64,000 bases of DNA from positions 822,517-886,516 of the forward strand of contig JADWOT020000007.1 in the NCBI GenBank assembly GCA_036345935.2, read 5' to 3'. Positions 1 through 12,850 of this stretch are shown here, piece by piece (the first letter of the stretch is position 1; each line of letters starts with the position of its first letter). The notes under the pieces are model-generated. The model saw only the letters and a list, made by a program, of their open reading frames with translations. It was not told the DNA's origin and did no database searches. Position numbers and translations under genes: made by a program. The DNA is from Taenia hydatigena. Taxonomy: Eukaryota > Platyhelminthes > Cestoda > Cyclophyllidea > Taeniidae.

Positions 1-445
1 TGCAAAAGAGGCAAGCATATCTATTCCGGTGATGAGCTTACGCTTTCAAAACATGCGGCTTCGTAAAGAAGTGCACTTAATCTAACCATGACAACTTATT
101 GCTTCAACCACCTCACCAACCTGTAGTGTTTACTCAACTTTGTGCAATTCGTGTCTGTTCGGACCCAACTAGTGTGGCCTGAAAATCTGATTCAACGTGT
201 GTCGCCTCGTCATAATTTTTCATATTTTTAAATTTAGCCTCCTCAATGATGCGTTTGTGTCGGATGCCTCTTAGGCATTTGCGTATTTCTCTGTTTACAC
301 CACAAGGCGCCTACTGCTAAGCAAATGAAGGAGATGAGCAGCAGGTGGGGAAAATATGTCGAATGAATTAAAGAAGGTAGATAGTAGAATGCGTAATGGG
401 GTACTGGAAAACCGGATAGGCTGCATTTTTATTCAAAGAACTAAC

Positions 446-559
446 CTTACAATCATTCCATAAATCGAAATGACGCCAGTTTCTCTGCTGGGGTGCCTTA
501 GGAATTTTGGCAGGAACGCCTCTTTTGATCGTCTTATAAAAAGCAAAATTGTATTCCAT
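446..559 (-). CDS. possible first coding exon, unknown protein
   Basis: An ATG at 559 opens a 38-codon basic peptide (MEYNFAFYKTIKRG...) that runs to a good splice donor, AAG|GTTAGT, at 446/445. In-frame acceptors lie downstream on the minus strand, for example CTACAG at 121-126, which would add 12 codons and a stop at 82-84. No family recognised. The open length alone is within chance, so the support is the start codon plus the donor. Confidence 0.22.
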
Positions 560-2701
560 TTACAAAGAAAACGCTACGTATAGCGACAACAGCACCGCCG
601 ACTATAACGGCACAAATGTTGTCATTTGCATTCACTATTAATTAAAAATAGTTATCATAACTGGCTCTGGTGTGCTTTGAAGCGAATGCTCCCCCATCCT
701 ATTTCTTGAAATCCACTTTTTATTCCTATATGGTGTGCATTGCTGCCTTTTAGCCTAAAGGTTGGTATTCCTTATATCTTCCCAAATAACTGCACTTAAA
801 CGTTGCTGTCCGTTGTAAATTTTATGCTAATTCGAAGGCACAGAGAAGTTAGCAGTGCATGAGCTAATCCAACTTACCCCTTCGTGTTTGTCAATCTTTC
901 CTCAATCATTCAATTAGGTCGACATTATGCACTGTTGCCTGACGCATGCATCGTCCAATGAATTGGACGCGATGACAACAAAACCTTATGCAAATTATCC
1001 AGGTCACAGCTCATAGCTGTCTGTTGGTTTCTACAGCTGTGGTGATAGTATACAGACAATAAGTTGCAGACTTTAGTGCTCATGCATCCATTATTCCTAT
1101 CGCCCACTTTGCCATAAGCCCTGAAATCCATCCTCCTCAACTTTCCCACGTGTGTTTATTATCATTGTGGTGCATTCCCTCTAGTTTGATATATTCATTA
1201 CGGTTTTGTGGTATCAAAGGCTATCAGATAGATAAGACAAACACCATGTAGACCACACGTAGACAGATTGTGGTATGCGGATGTATTGAACCTAAGAATG
1301 AAGGGATAAGATTGGTCCCCACCCTTTTGATTCCAACGGACTGACCACCAGGCGGCCAATTTAGTGCTTTGATAGTATGGAGGCGGTCTCCCACCTAATC
1401 CGCATTCGAAGTTGTTTCCTACGCTTCTAGTCGCCATACCGTTATAATGAGTGAATGCAGTGTTTTATGAATGACGAAAATGCTTATTTTTATGCCACCG
1501 CTATTGACGAGCTTCCAGGGAAGAAGACCATTTTCTGTTGAATGAGCGTAAAACGATGCCTACGCCTCAATGGCTCGCGAAACCATTAAGGTTTGATGCT
1601 GCCTGGTTTTATATTTGCTGTCCATTGCCTCATTACACTTCAGGTTTATAGTCACTTTGGTAGAGGCTAACCCATACTTAGCTCCATTGTAGACCACAAA
1701 TTAGCTATTATGACTGGAGCAGAATGTGCTAAAGGCGGAAGCGAGAGGAACACAGAAACCTTGCTGAAGCAGTAGTGTTGCGCACAAAAGATGTTTAAAA
1801 TATGTAGCATAGACCGCTACTATTGACCAATATTTTGCGATTTTCCATTTGCGCTCGCTTTTATTTCCCGTCAGGTTCTTCGAATTCAAACAATTAAAAC
1901 GGCATTAGCACTGGCCTAGACGTTAGAAAGAGAGACTCTTTTGTATCACATACACTGCGCTAACTTTGATTTCGTGTGCAATTCATCTTTCATTAACGTG
2001 CGCAGCAGACGATAGAGTTGAAGTCACGGGGATTATTCCGTGGATATGGAAATGTGCACGACGATGAGTCAGTACAGAGACAGGGTCGATAGCTTATACT
2101 GTGCTGCCCTTTATGATGTCTGACACGTCGAAAGGACTTGAGAAGCGACGGAACTTTCTTGAATTCAGCGTCAGTCCTGCGTCTTGCAGGTGACACAACA
2201 CTAGTTTCAGTAGGCTCTCGGGCTCTCAGCTATCTACCTAAACGACAGTGATGCGATCAATGTGGATTAGAAAGTGTTTTGGAACTAGGTGAATCGATGC
2301 TATCTATGCCAGACGCTGGAAAGAAGCTGCAGCTCTATGGACTCCAAATAATGTTGCGTTACGGCACTATAAATGCCGCCTGCTTTCTGTCTGTTTCCGT
2401 TTCTCCATACGAATCTCAAGTCCAAGGTGGCAAACTGCTCCAATTCGTACAGCGAGTCTAATAAATTGTTTATGTAGTGTAAAAGAAGCGCATCCATTTC
2501 TCTGGCGTCGCGCGACATTCTGCAATCATACACTACCGCAGCTTTATTTTTCCTGTGGTTTTTCACCTCGTGCTATAACACCTCCAAAATCAGATTGTTT
2601 AATCCTTGCATGCGGGGAAGCGTTAGGCGCCTGGACAGTAATTAAATTGGTTTAACTTCGCCAGTGTCTATCGTGAGCTTGAATATGTCTCTTTATTACA
2701 G

Positions 2702-3402
2702 AGTCGCATACATGCTAAGCAATGCGCGAGGTTCCTTCCTCCCGTTATCAGTGATGTGAGTTAATCGTGATCCAAAGTTATCTAATTTGTTCGTGGGGGG
2801 AGATGCAGAATTAAAAAGAGCGCGTGGAACAACCACGCTGGCTGCAGAGCTTTGCTGAGTGGACAACGTACCTTTTTTAATATTTAAGACCTATTTAATA
2901 TTACAGAGGAATCCAGCACCAGGTATTACTTTCCAAGCTGCTTCCTAGTTTATGATAAAACTTATCGTCCAGGTTTCCTTCCTATGCAGAATTCAAACAG
3001 CGGGTCCTCTTTTGCCATGATCTCACTTTCTCCTGCCAAATATAACCTTGTTGCAGAGGAATTATCCCAATCCTTCGTTCACGTTTGGGCTAGTTTATAT
3101 ATTTACCATTGATTTGGCTACATTTCAGTGGGGGAGGAAGTAGCATGAACATCCTTCTAGTTGGGAGTCATTTGAGAGTGAGCAGAAAAGGGAAGAGGAC
3201 GGCTCTCCTGACCTTGCGTAGTAGCGCGGGTGAGTTTATCGTGGAAGCGTAGGATTCGGCCGCCTACTGGTTGTCTATTGATCGATCTCATGCATGGTTC
3301 CTAAACTTTCGATTGCAGAATCGACCAGATGGCCTAATTTGTTGGTCTTTATGACGTAGAGTTTCCTAACTGTAATAGGTGGCTGGACTCAACCTTTATA
3401 TT
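2702..3402 (+). CDS. possible terminal exons crossing the left arm boundary
   Basis: A 54 nt segment (2702-2755) sits between TTATTACAG and GTGAGTT. A second (about 3128-3228) sits between CATTTCAG and GTGAGTTT and keeps the same frame across the junction. A third acceptor (AATAG at 3375-3379) would give a short tail ending TAA at 3402. The arm begins at 3144, inside the second segment, so the right arm would hold a copy truncated at the 5' end. No family recognised. Confidence 0.15.
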
Positions 3403-5798
3403 AAAACAGCTACCATGCTCTTATTCTGTTGCGTGATATGCCTCAGAAGGCACGTTATTCTAGATGCGCAATGTTTCCAGCCAATTTCTCATGCTTTGCC
3501 ATTGCAGCATGGATGTCCTCAAATTAAAATGTTGAGGGAAATTTTAGGAAAACTTTGGAGTGAAGAGAATTTGCTAATATTTACTCCTCAGTCAATTCTG
3601 ATTCTTTTCCTTCTCCACACTGTCAGTGATGAACATGCTCCTTTATTGCGAATTTTGTTGTGATTTATCGAGCAGATCTTGCATTTTGACTCCTGGGCAA
3701 GGCTCTTTAGTCCTATGCTAAACGTTTCTTTTGTTTGTAGAGGTAACTTAAATTCCGCTACATCAGTGAGTCACGTTAGCCCTTTTAACTTATTAATCTG
3801 CATTTCATGTGCGTTCACCTAGCCTCATCGCATGTACAACACAATTGCATCATAAAAAAACCGATGTCGATATCGTAATGTGCTAAATAATTAAGGCTCA
3901 GAATTTGTTACCTGTTTTCTAATCGACAGAAGCCCACATCTAGCTAACAGTAGTTAAACGTGATAAAGCATAGCAAGCAGATTCCAATCAATAAGCTCTA
4001 AGCGCATTAATTAGCAGGTTAATGCATTTTTAAGATCAAAACCCAGTTAATCCGCTGCGGAACCATAACGCTGAACAGCTCCGTTTCCGCATTCGCATTC
4101 ACACACTTTACTAGGGAATGTGTGGCAGGATCATGTGGTGCCGATAAAAGAAAAATAAGACCAGCTGCACCCCACAATCAAGAGCCCCAATAAACCAAAT
4201 TCTTACGTGCCTTATCACTGCCAACATTAAGGGCACGTTCCTTTGATGTTGGTGTGAGCATTGGTTAAAGTCTGATGCTGTTTTGTTAAGGTTTCTTCAA
4301 TTTCGCACTTCAACTAAAAGTCTGGAGACCAAACTCATTCAGTACCATTACATCTGATCTATGAAATTGCCTTTTAGCTGAGCAAACCCATTTCATTTAA
4401 GCAAGCGCAAGTAATCTGCGTGGGAGGAAATCAAGAAATCTTAAGTTGTACCTCAAAGAAGCAAATAGTGAAAAAGAGATTTGCAGGTAAGATTAATTAG
4501 GAAACGAAGGGCTGCTAGGGCAATACTCGTGGAGGTATTTAGTCCAGTGGCACTTTGCTTCAAGGCAGTTACTACAACAAATTTGCGCCCACTCATTTTT
4601 GCAGATTCTAACCGACAAATATTAGCATAAAAATTAGAAAGAAGAACCCCTCAAGACACGGCCTGATTCCTTGATAGCCGGCCTTTCCAATGGCGCGCAC
4701 CGCAATTTATTCATAAATACCTGAGTGCAGTAGATTAAGATGGCAAGATTTGTGAGATGCATATTGTGGCATCTTTTGAGTGCATTCGATGGCAAAATTT
4801 CGTTCCATCATAATAGTGCATAGCGCTTGTTTAATTCATAACTGCGAGGTTGAAACTGTGAAGATCAATTAAGTGATCGCTGTGTTTTGCACGATTCGAA
4901 TTTGGGTCAGCCTTGTTCTATAATGCTTCAGAATGCCAAATCTCTACAGTAAATGTTTATATGCAAAATTTCAACAAAATTGTCCTTAACGATGAATTAT
5001 ATTCCAAAAAATCAACACGTGAAATACTGCCACACGTCTTCTAAGCAACTGCTCTTAATCAAGCATGTTTATCTGCAGCATTGTTTTTGCTTGAAACACA
5101 ATTAAAGTGCCAAGGCGCCACGAATTGATTTGGTCGTCAAATACGGCGTTGCATACCTATAAAGGACAAATTCGCAGAGTGAATAAACGATGGGCTGCTT
5201 TCCGAACAACACCTGTTTTCTCACTTTTTTGGCATTGACAGACCAGGCACAGCTTGGGATGTACTTAGCAAAACTGCAGCAAAATAAAAATCGAGACTGT
5301 GCACACTTCAATTATGGCCTTAACGCGAACTCGTAGCACACGGGTCGCCTACTTCTTTATGATTCCCAGAATGATAATTTCATGAATGGAAAAGCATACC
5401 AACATTAATGCATGGTGCCGCAAAGTGGGTCTCAGAATCTCTGGCTGGCTTTATTGGCCAACAGGCGCTCGCATCTCAGTGCCTAATTTACATAATGAAG
5501 CCCGTAACATTTCAATGAGTATCCTTCAAAAGTACTTTGACTTGTGTGGCAGGATTCTGTGAAGCTAATTGCATCAAATGGCTCAATTCAATCAATGCTT
5601 CAAACGAATCATCAAAGCTAAAGCATTACATGCCACTTACGAGAATGTTTATCATGCTTGCTTCTTTGATGTCGGTGAGATGGTTGCCCACTGCTTTTAT
5701 CCCGCTTTCCTTTAATAATTTCGCTGGAGTCAATTCGTACATTTAACTCCACATCTGGAACACAATTTTTGCATTAGCACTGCATCCAACATGAAAGA
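3144..5798 (+). repeat. left arm of the inverted repeat
   Basis: The outer terminus begins CATGAACATCCTTCTAG and the inner end is CCAACATGAAAGA at 5798. Open frames of 60-94 codons in this arm recur exactly on the opposite strand of the right arm. None resembles a transposase, and most are shadows of no evident meaning. Confidence 0.95.
5512..5742 (-). CDS. possible two-exon small gene, left-arm copy
   Basis: Exact mirror of the model at 7809-8039: exon 1 is 5641-5742, exon 2 is 5512-5556, and the poly(A) signal is 5450-5455. The two copies would be head to head across the spacer. The 69-codon frame on the plus strand at 5537-5746 is its antisense shadow. Confidence 0.28.
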
Positions 5799-7752
5799 GT
5801 TAGTCGCCTCGTCCGCGATTCTAATCGGCTATTTCACTCCTACAATGCGTTTGTGCCACAACCCATTTCACCTAGCACACTAAGTTGACAATGTCAACGA
5901 CAACCCGACTAGAATCACTGCCTGCTAACACCCTCTACGTCGACACAAATTTTGATTCCAAGTGTCTCGTTTAAACAAGCGGAAAGTTGGCGCATTGCCT
6001 AAAATGAGGATGGTGGTCAACTCGTTATGAGTTGCTTTATGCCGCTCTACACCTAGCACACATTAAATAATGTGAGGATTTTGCATTTGCGCAACGATCA
6101 AAGCTCGTGATATTGGTGATAGTACTGCCGAAGGATGGAAAGGGCGCATGGCATCTGCCTTATGGGTAGCGGATCCTCTAAATAGGGTGGTGATAGTCTA
6201 TCAGTCACCGCCGTCGTATAGTGTGGCTAACATTTAAACAAGTGCATTTGCTTGTCTAGTTTCCTTAATTGGAGTTTATGAGATGGAAAACGAAAACAAT
6301 TTTAAGTGACTTTTTTCCTCCTGATTACAGCGCGAGAATTCAAACAGAAAACACTTGCTCAAGTGAACGCAAAGTTTGAATTCCACAATCGCGCTGATTT
6401 AGGAGCCTTTAAATAGTCTTTCGACTAAGAATGGCTTTGCGGATGAGGAAAGCCGAGTGAATAACTGCGTAGCTTGCAAACAGTGAGATAAGGAGCAATG
6501 CGGAGGCAATCAATCATTGTGACGTTTTCCAACAGTCCTCATTTCAAACTCAGTAAACTATTTCCCTCGATCCCTTCCTAGGAAATATACGTGGCAATGA
6601 AAATAGGTAAACGGTTAACTAATGTCATGCAGACGAATGCTTGAGACATAAGCCATGAACTGGACGATAAGTGGGTCGCAATATCGGCAAGATCTTAGAA
6701 ATTGGCAGGAAATCACAAACAAATCCTAAGGCTAATTTGTCCTTCTGTGTTTTTTAAACAGGCTAATGTCATTCAAATGTTTTTAACGCTCTCATGTCAA
6801 AGTATGCACTTCTAAGGAACACCTGCGCAGACAGGAATCTTCCCAAGTGAACCGTTTCTCAATTGCAATTAGGATTATATTTGCTTTAGTCCAGATCGTC
6901 AAACTTGGCGCAATCTACTTTTCAAGACGTACACATATGGATTGCATTGCCTTGTAAACCATCCACAATTTGATCGTCCACTCATGGCTTCCATACACGT
7001 GCTGAGATACAGAACCATTTAATGCAACATTCGGAAATGCTAGCCGACAATCTCTTCTCTTCTCTACTATAACGCAAGCGTGGACAATATTCGACAAATA
7101 ATAGTCCATTAGTAAATACACGATGGTCAGCCACGGGTAAATTTAACAAACTGTGAGCAAATGAAAGACGAAATCAGTCAATTTCTCTTCAAGCCAGATA
7201 ACGCGAGGCCAACTATATCCTCTATGTTGCATAGACAAGTCCGCCATCGTCGTCGAACAAAATTTTCTTCGTCTTGGGTGACAATTTAGTGGGTGCCGTC
7301 TATAACATTTGCACTGCACCTTCGCAATCATCACCACCTCTCACTATAATTGCAACCAATATGCCGAGGTTCCAAAAAAGCTAGGGATCACACCTGCTTT
7401 CCTCTCAACTTCAAAAGCAAGTCTGACCAAATAAAGCCATTTGTAGTTGGTGGCCCTAAGCTCTGAATCGCAATAAAGTTCGTTCATTGCGATCCGTGTG
7501 TCAATAATCTGCTCAGTGCCATTAAATAGAGGCGGCCTTCCAATTAGTTTCGTGGTTATGGAAAAAACACTGTGGCAAGATTTGCATTAACTCAACAACC
7601 AATGAAAGCACAAGTCCAGAATGTTTTACCTCTGTAAAATTTATTTAATACAATTAATTATAGCATAAATGAATGGAGCCCCTCAGATCTCTCGCCAAGC
7701 AATCGAATTGTGCTCACTTTATCAAGAATGTGCTGTCTATTAGACGATCAAA
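5799..7752. other. unique spacer between the inverted arms
   Basis: A 1,954 bp single-copy stretch. Only open frames of 60-70 codons on the minus strand (6915-7121, 7143-7337), which is chance level. No RNA gene or repeat recognised. If each arm carries the outward-facing gene proposed here, this spacer would hold both promoters. Confidence 0.6.
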
Positions 7753-10407
7753 TCTTTCATGTTGGATGCAGTGCTAATGCAAAAATTGTGTTCCAGATGT
7801 GGAGTTAAATGTACGAATTGACTCCAGCGAAATTATTAAAGGAAAGCGGGATAAAAGCAGTGGGCAACCATCTCACCGACATCAAAGAAGCAAGCATGAT
7901 AAACATTCTCGTAAGTGGCATGTAATGCTTTAGCTTTGATGATTCGTTTGAAGCATTGATTGAATTGAGCCATTTGATGCAATTAGCTTCACAGAATCCT
8001 GCCACACAAGTCAAAGTACTTTTGAAGGATACTCATTGAAATGTTACGGGCTTCATTATGTAAATTAGGCACTGAGATGCGAGCGCCTGTTGGCCAATAA
8101 AGCCAGCCAGAGATTCTGAGACCCACTTTGCGGCACCATGCATTAATGTTGGTATGCTTTTCCATTCATGAAATTATCATTCTGGGAATCATAAAGAAGT
8201 AGGCGACCCGTGTGCTACGAGTTCGCGTTAAGGCCATAATTGAAGTGTGCACAGTCTCGATTTTTATTTTGCTGCAGTTTTGCTAAGTACATCCCAAGCT
8301 GTGCCTGGTCTGTCAATGCCAAAAAAGTGAGAAAACAGGTGTTGTTCGGAAAGCAGCCCATCGTTTATTCACTCTGCGAATTTGTCCTTTATAGGTATGC
8401 AACGCCGTATTTGACGACCAAATCAATTCGTGGCGCCTTGGCACTTTAATTGTGTTTCAAGCAAAAACAATGCTGCAGATAAACATGCTTGATTAAGAGC
8501 AGTTGCTTAGAAGACGTGTGGCAGTATTTCACGTGTTGATTTTTTGGAATATAATTCATCGTTAAGGACAATTTTGTTGAAATTTTGCATATAAACATTT
8601 ACTGTAGAGATTTGGCATTCTGAAGCATTATAGAACAAGGCTGACCCAAATTCGAATCGTGCAAAACACAGCGATCACTTAATTGATCTTCACAGTTTCA
8701 ACCTCGCAGTTATGAATTAAACAAGCGCTATGCACTATTATGATGGAACGAAATTTTGCCATCGAATGCACTCAAAAGATGCCACAATATGCATCTCACA
8801 AATCTTGCCATCTTAATCTACTGCACTCAGGTATTTATGAATAAATTGCGGTGCGCGCCATTGGAAAGGCCGGCTATCAAGGAATCAGGCCGTGTCTTGA
8901 GGGGTTCTTCTTTCTAATTTTTATGCTAATATTTGTCGGTTAGAATCTGCAAAAATGAGTGGGCGCAAATTTGTTGTAGTAACTGCCTTGAAGCAAAGTG
9001 CCACTGGACTAAATACCTCCACGAGTATTGCCCTAGCAGCCCTTCGTTTCCTAATTAATCTTACCTGCAAATCTCTTTTTCACTATTTGCTTCTTTGAGG
9101 TACAACTTAAGATTTCTTGATTTCCTCCCACGCAGATTACTTGCGCTTGCTTAAATGAAATGGGTTTGCTCAGCTAAAAGGCAATTTCATAGATCAGATG
9201 TAATGGTACTGAATGAGTTTGGTCTCCAGACTTTTAGTTGAAGTGCGAAATTGAAGAAACCTTAACAAAACAGCATCAGACTTTAACCAATGCTCACACC
9301 AACATCAAAGGAACGTGCCCTTAATGTTGGCAGTGATAAGGCACGTAAGAATTTGGTTTATTGGGGCTCTTGATTGTGGGGTGCAGCTGGTCTTATTTTT
9401 CTTTTATCGGCACCACATGATCCTGCCACACATTCCCTAGTAAAGTGTGTGAATGCGAATGCGGAAACGGAGCTGTTCAGCGTTATGGTTCCGCAGCGGA
9501 TTAACTGGGTTTTGATCTTAAAAATGCATTAACCTGCTAATTAATGCGCTTAGAGCTTATTGATTGGAATCTGCTTGCTATGCTTTATCACGTTTAACTA
9601 CTGTTAGCTAGATGTGGGCTTCTGTCGATTAGAAAACAGGTAACAAATTCTGAGCCTTAATTATTTAGCACATTACGATATCGACATCGGTTTTTTTATG
9701 ATGCAATTGTGTTGTACATGCGATGAGGCTAGGTGAACGCACATGAAATGCAGATTAATAAGTTAAAAGGGCTAACGTGACTCACTGATGTAGCGGAATT
9801 TAAGTTACCTCTACAAACAAAAGAAACGTTTAGCATAGGACTAAAGAGCCTTGCCCAGGAGTCAAAATGCAAGATCTGCTCGATAAATCACAACAAAATT
9901 CGCAATAAAGGAGCATGTTCATCACTGACAGTGTGGAGAAGGAAAAGAATCAGAATTGACTGAGGAGTAAATATTAGCAAATTCTCTTCACTCCAAAGTT
10001 TTCCTAAAATTTCCCTCAACATTTTAATTTGAGGACATCCATGCTGCAATGGCAAAGCATGAGAAATTGGCTGGAAACATTGCGCATCTAGAATAACGTG
10101 CCTTCTGAGGCATATCACGCAACAGAATAAGAGCATGGTAGCTGTTTTAATATAAAGGTTGAGTCCAGCCACCTATTACAGTTAGGAAAATCTACGTCAT
10201 AAAGACCAACAAATTAGGCCATCTGGTCGATTCTGCAATCGAAAGTTTAGGAACCATGCATGAGATCGATCAATAGACAACCAGTAGGCGGCCGAATCCT
10301 ACGCTTCCACGATAAACTCACCCGCGCTACTACGCAAGGTCAGGAGAGCCGTCCTCTTCCCTTTTCTGCTCACTCTCAAATGACTCCCAACTAGAAGGAT
10401 GTTCATG
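7753..10407 (-). repeat. right arm of the inverted repeat
   Basis: Reverse-complement copy of 3144-5798, ending at 10407 immediately before GTAG. The only difference found is at 10190, beside a pyrimidine-rich acceptor-like tract that both arms share. Confidence 0.95.
7809..8039 (+). CDS. possible two-exon small gene, right-arm copy
   Basis: The ATG at 7809 follows an in-frame TAA directly. Exon 1 (7809-7910, 34 codons, beginning MYELTPAKLLKESG) ends at a GTAAGT donor in phase 0. The intron of 84 nt ends CTTCACAG, and exon 2 (7995-8039) adds 14 codons and TGA. An AATAAA lies at 8096-8101, 57 nt past the stop. Predicted 48 residues, mostly hydrophilic, family not recognised. Start, donor, acceptor, phase and poly(A) signal agree, but each is individually common by chance. 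Confidence 0.28.
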
Positions 10408-10411
10408 GTAG

Positions 10412-12850
10412 TGTGGACTGCACATCGACGTCCCGTTCCTGACAGAATCGTTACTATCTCGACTTCTGCCTCTACAAATCATACTTGTTGATATGGTGGA
10501 GGAGGCGATTCAGTCCGCTGATGAAAAGGAGTGTGTACAAGCCCCAGCTTGAAAAATGGTACAATTGCACTTGTGCTAGATACCATAGGCACGATAGATT
10601 ATGCCTAAGTAAATATTAGAACAACTTGAATGACACAACTGGCACGATGCAGATGTAGGTAGACAAAAAAGAAGAATAACTGAGGTTCTGCTCATTAAGC
10701 ATCCACATTGAAGGCGGCAAGAACCGAACATGCATCAAAAGCACTCGCAAAATGATACATGTTCATGCCTGAGTGAATTGGAAACAAGAAGGTTCAATTT
10801 CAAATCCTGTTTCCTTCAATTACCACCGAAGCTTATCTGCTGCATCAGCAGAAACAGAGACATTCACATTTATCTCCATTTCAGCACCATCACAAGTACC
10901 AAAGGGAACAATGTTTTCCCAGTTCCCTTGTAACTTTCAGTAGCTTAAAACTCTTTATCCAAGATCCTAGCTTTAGCATGATCAGTAAGGAGCAGCATGT
11001 GCCCACAGACAAAATACATACATCAAACGATGACCTTCAAATTGCCAGATCATTTTATCCGTATAAGATTAAGATCGTTCCGCGAAAAATTTTACACGAA
11101 TAACAAAACTGCACAAATTTAAGTCTAACCATATCTGAAATGCTTTTAAACATGCGGTTGCAAGTATATTTATAATCGACATTCAAAAATTTACGAAAGT
11201 AATTTGTTAGCGTTATTATGCATGTTTGATTCAAAAGAGGAAAATGCTTCAATGCGATATTTTTCGTTTTAAGATAACGTTTAAACGAAGATCTTAAAAA
11301 CAAGCAGAGAAACATAAGCCATTATTTGTCACAATGATATCATAAAACTCTCTTTTACACAAATGGTACAATATCCCTCAGACAAAATATCTGCATTTGG
11401 CCCCCAGGCCAGCTTATCCATCCGGTGCAAAGGGGTCAATTAAGTGCGCGTAACCGAGACCGAGACATAACAGACACCATGCGTCGGTAATCACAACTTA
11501 TTAAGCGTTATATTGAAAAATACTCATGAGCGATTGGTGCCGATCAGACTCGAGACTCTACACCTTTTCTCTCGCACTCCTATTGGATGTGCCGTGAATA
11601 AACATTCATTGCATTAAATTGCCCTTATATGGAGACCACATTACCAATGGCAGGATACTCATCAAAGGCACAACTGATGGGACGGCCCTCTTCATCCGAT
11701 ATGCTCTCTGGTTTGTAAAGAACCCTGACTCTCCTATTGCAACTCTCTACCTATCGCTGCTTACAATGCACCACTTCTTCTAGAGGACTCCATTCTTAAG
11801 TGCCTGAATAAATAATCAAGAATGATAGTGATGAACTAGACAAATTGTCCCCACCTGAGATTAAAGTTTACGCCGAGTTAACATCTTGCGTTACCTATTT
11901 TGCCTCCTTTTGACTCTTGTCTGCCTAATTTTGCCCGCCCGATCGACGCAAGTTAGGCGCTTTGATACATCCCCTTTCTCAAATCAAAGTCTCCGCTTCA
12001 ATCTAAAAGATAGGAATAATGTGGAGAGTCACAGAAGCAGAAATGGGGTCAGATGTGTGGTTGTGAGTTAGTTAGCGGGCGCTGGATTGTTAATAATGTG
12101 TCGGGTTGAAACCAGTTGACCACTAAGCGACCAACCGAAGTAAAGTCTAATTCGTTCAGTATGGGACCGTATATCCAGTCGTCTAAAAAGACAAGTTTGA
12201 GAAAGACAATGGGATGCACTCAAGTATCTCCACGCACACATGATTCCACAGTTAATTTTAACCCTCTAAAATGACAAAGATAGGAAGAGAGCAATGACAC
12301 ACAACTGCAACCTTAGGACAGGCAGTAAAACAGAATCCGATGCACATAGTGAACAGAGTGTAGGTGGACTTAAGAGGTAAGGACGCATTCTTGCCCACCA
12401 TGTTAGGGCGCCTGATTGAGACAATCTCTAAAAAGTAAAAGGGGGTTGGTAGTGAGATAGAAAGGTAAAAGTTCGGCCAACCTGCAAATTGCGAAGTCGG
12501 AGCAGTGCGAAAGCAAATGTTGGAGTAGGAGGTGAAACCAAGGCTAGACAGTAAAAAGATGAAAACGAAAAGCATTTGCCAATCCAAGCTAAACTATGCT
12601 GACACAAGTGTAGACTTTTAGTAAATTGTGATTTAGTCACCTTCAGTCCAGTCTGTGCTAACATGTTCTAGACTATGAATCTTGACTTTGTTTATTAATG
12701 TTATAATCAAAGGTGCTATTGGTGGAGGGGTAAAGTGGATTCACCAGGAGGGCGCTGGTAGAGAATGAAGTGGGAGAGGAGGAGGCGGGGGCGACCCGAG
12801 GTTGAGCTCTAGGAAGGTGAAAGCAAGAGATGCGTAAGGGAGGCAGAGGA
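10412..12850. other. stretch without convincing genes
   Basis: Contains an ATG-to-TAA frame of 67 codons at 10730-10933, a hydrophobic frame at 11886-12071 that lacks an ATG, and minus-strand frames at 12258-12664. All are within chance length. No RNA gene or repeat copy recognised. Confidence 0.5.

Larger units (their letters stand above)
3144..10407. repeat. 7.26 kb inverted repeat, arms 2,655 bp, spacer 1,954 bp
   Basis: Base x on the left pairs with 13551-x on the right. I compared the arms block by block and found one difference, G at 3361 against A at 10190 (about 99.96 % identity). Identity stops abruptly at 3144/10407 outside and at 5798/7753 inside. The outer ends are flanked by the direct tetramer GTAG (3140-3143 and 10408-10411), which looks like a 4 bp target-site duplication. 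No transposase was recognised in arms or spacer. It could be a foldback-type element with very long terminal inverted repeats, a recent inverted segmental duplication, or an assembly artefact; the unique spacer and the one mismatch argue against a simple artefact. Confidence 0.95.

Noticed and set aside
2300..2566. 88-codon minus ORF with a competing 60-codon plus ORF (2279-2461)
   Set aside because: Both strands look equally protein-like and neither has good splice support on both sides, so no strand can be chosen.
3379..3663. 94-codon ORF present in both arms (also 9888-10172)
   Set aside because: Duplicate by virtue of the inverted repeat. Hydrophobic, no transposase motif, and its length is expected by chance at this composition.
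5102..5311. 69-codon ORFs repeated at 8240-8449, and 5537-5746 with 7805-8014
   Set aside because: Arm duplicates. The second pair is antisense to the exon candidate at 7809-7910 and its mirror. None shows a recognisable domain.
12258..12664. Overlapping minus ORFs of 109 and 78 codons
   Set aside because: Length at chance level, no start context, no splice support, no recognisable domain.
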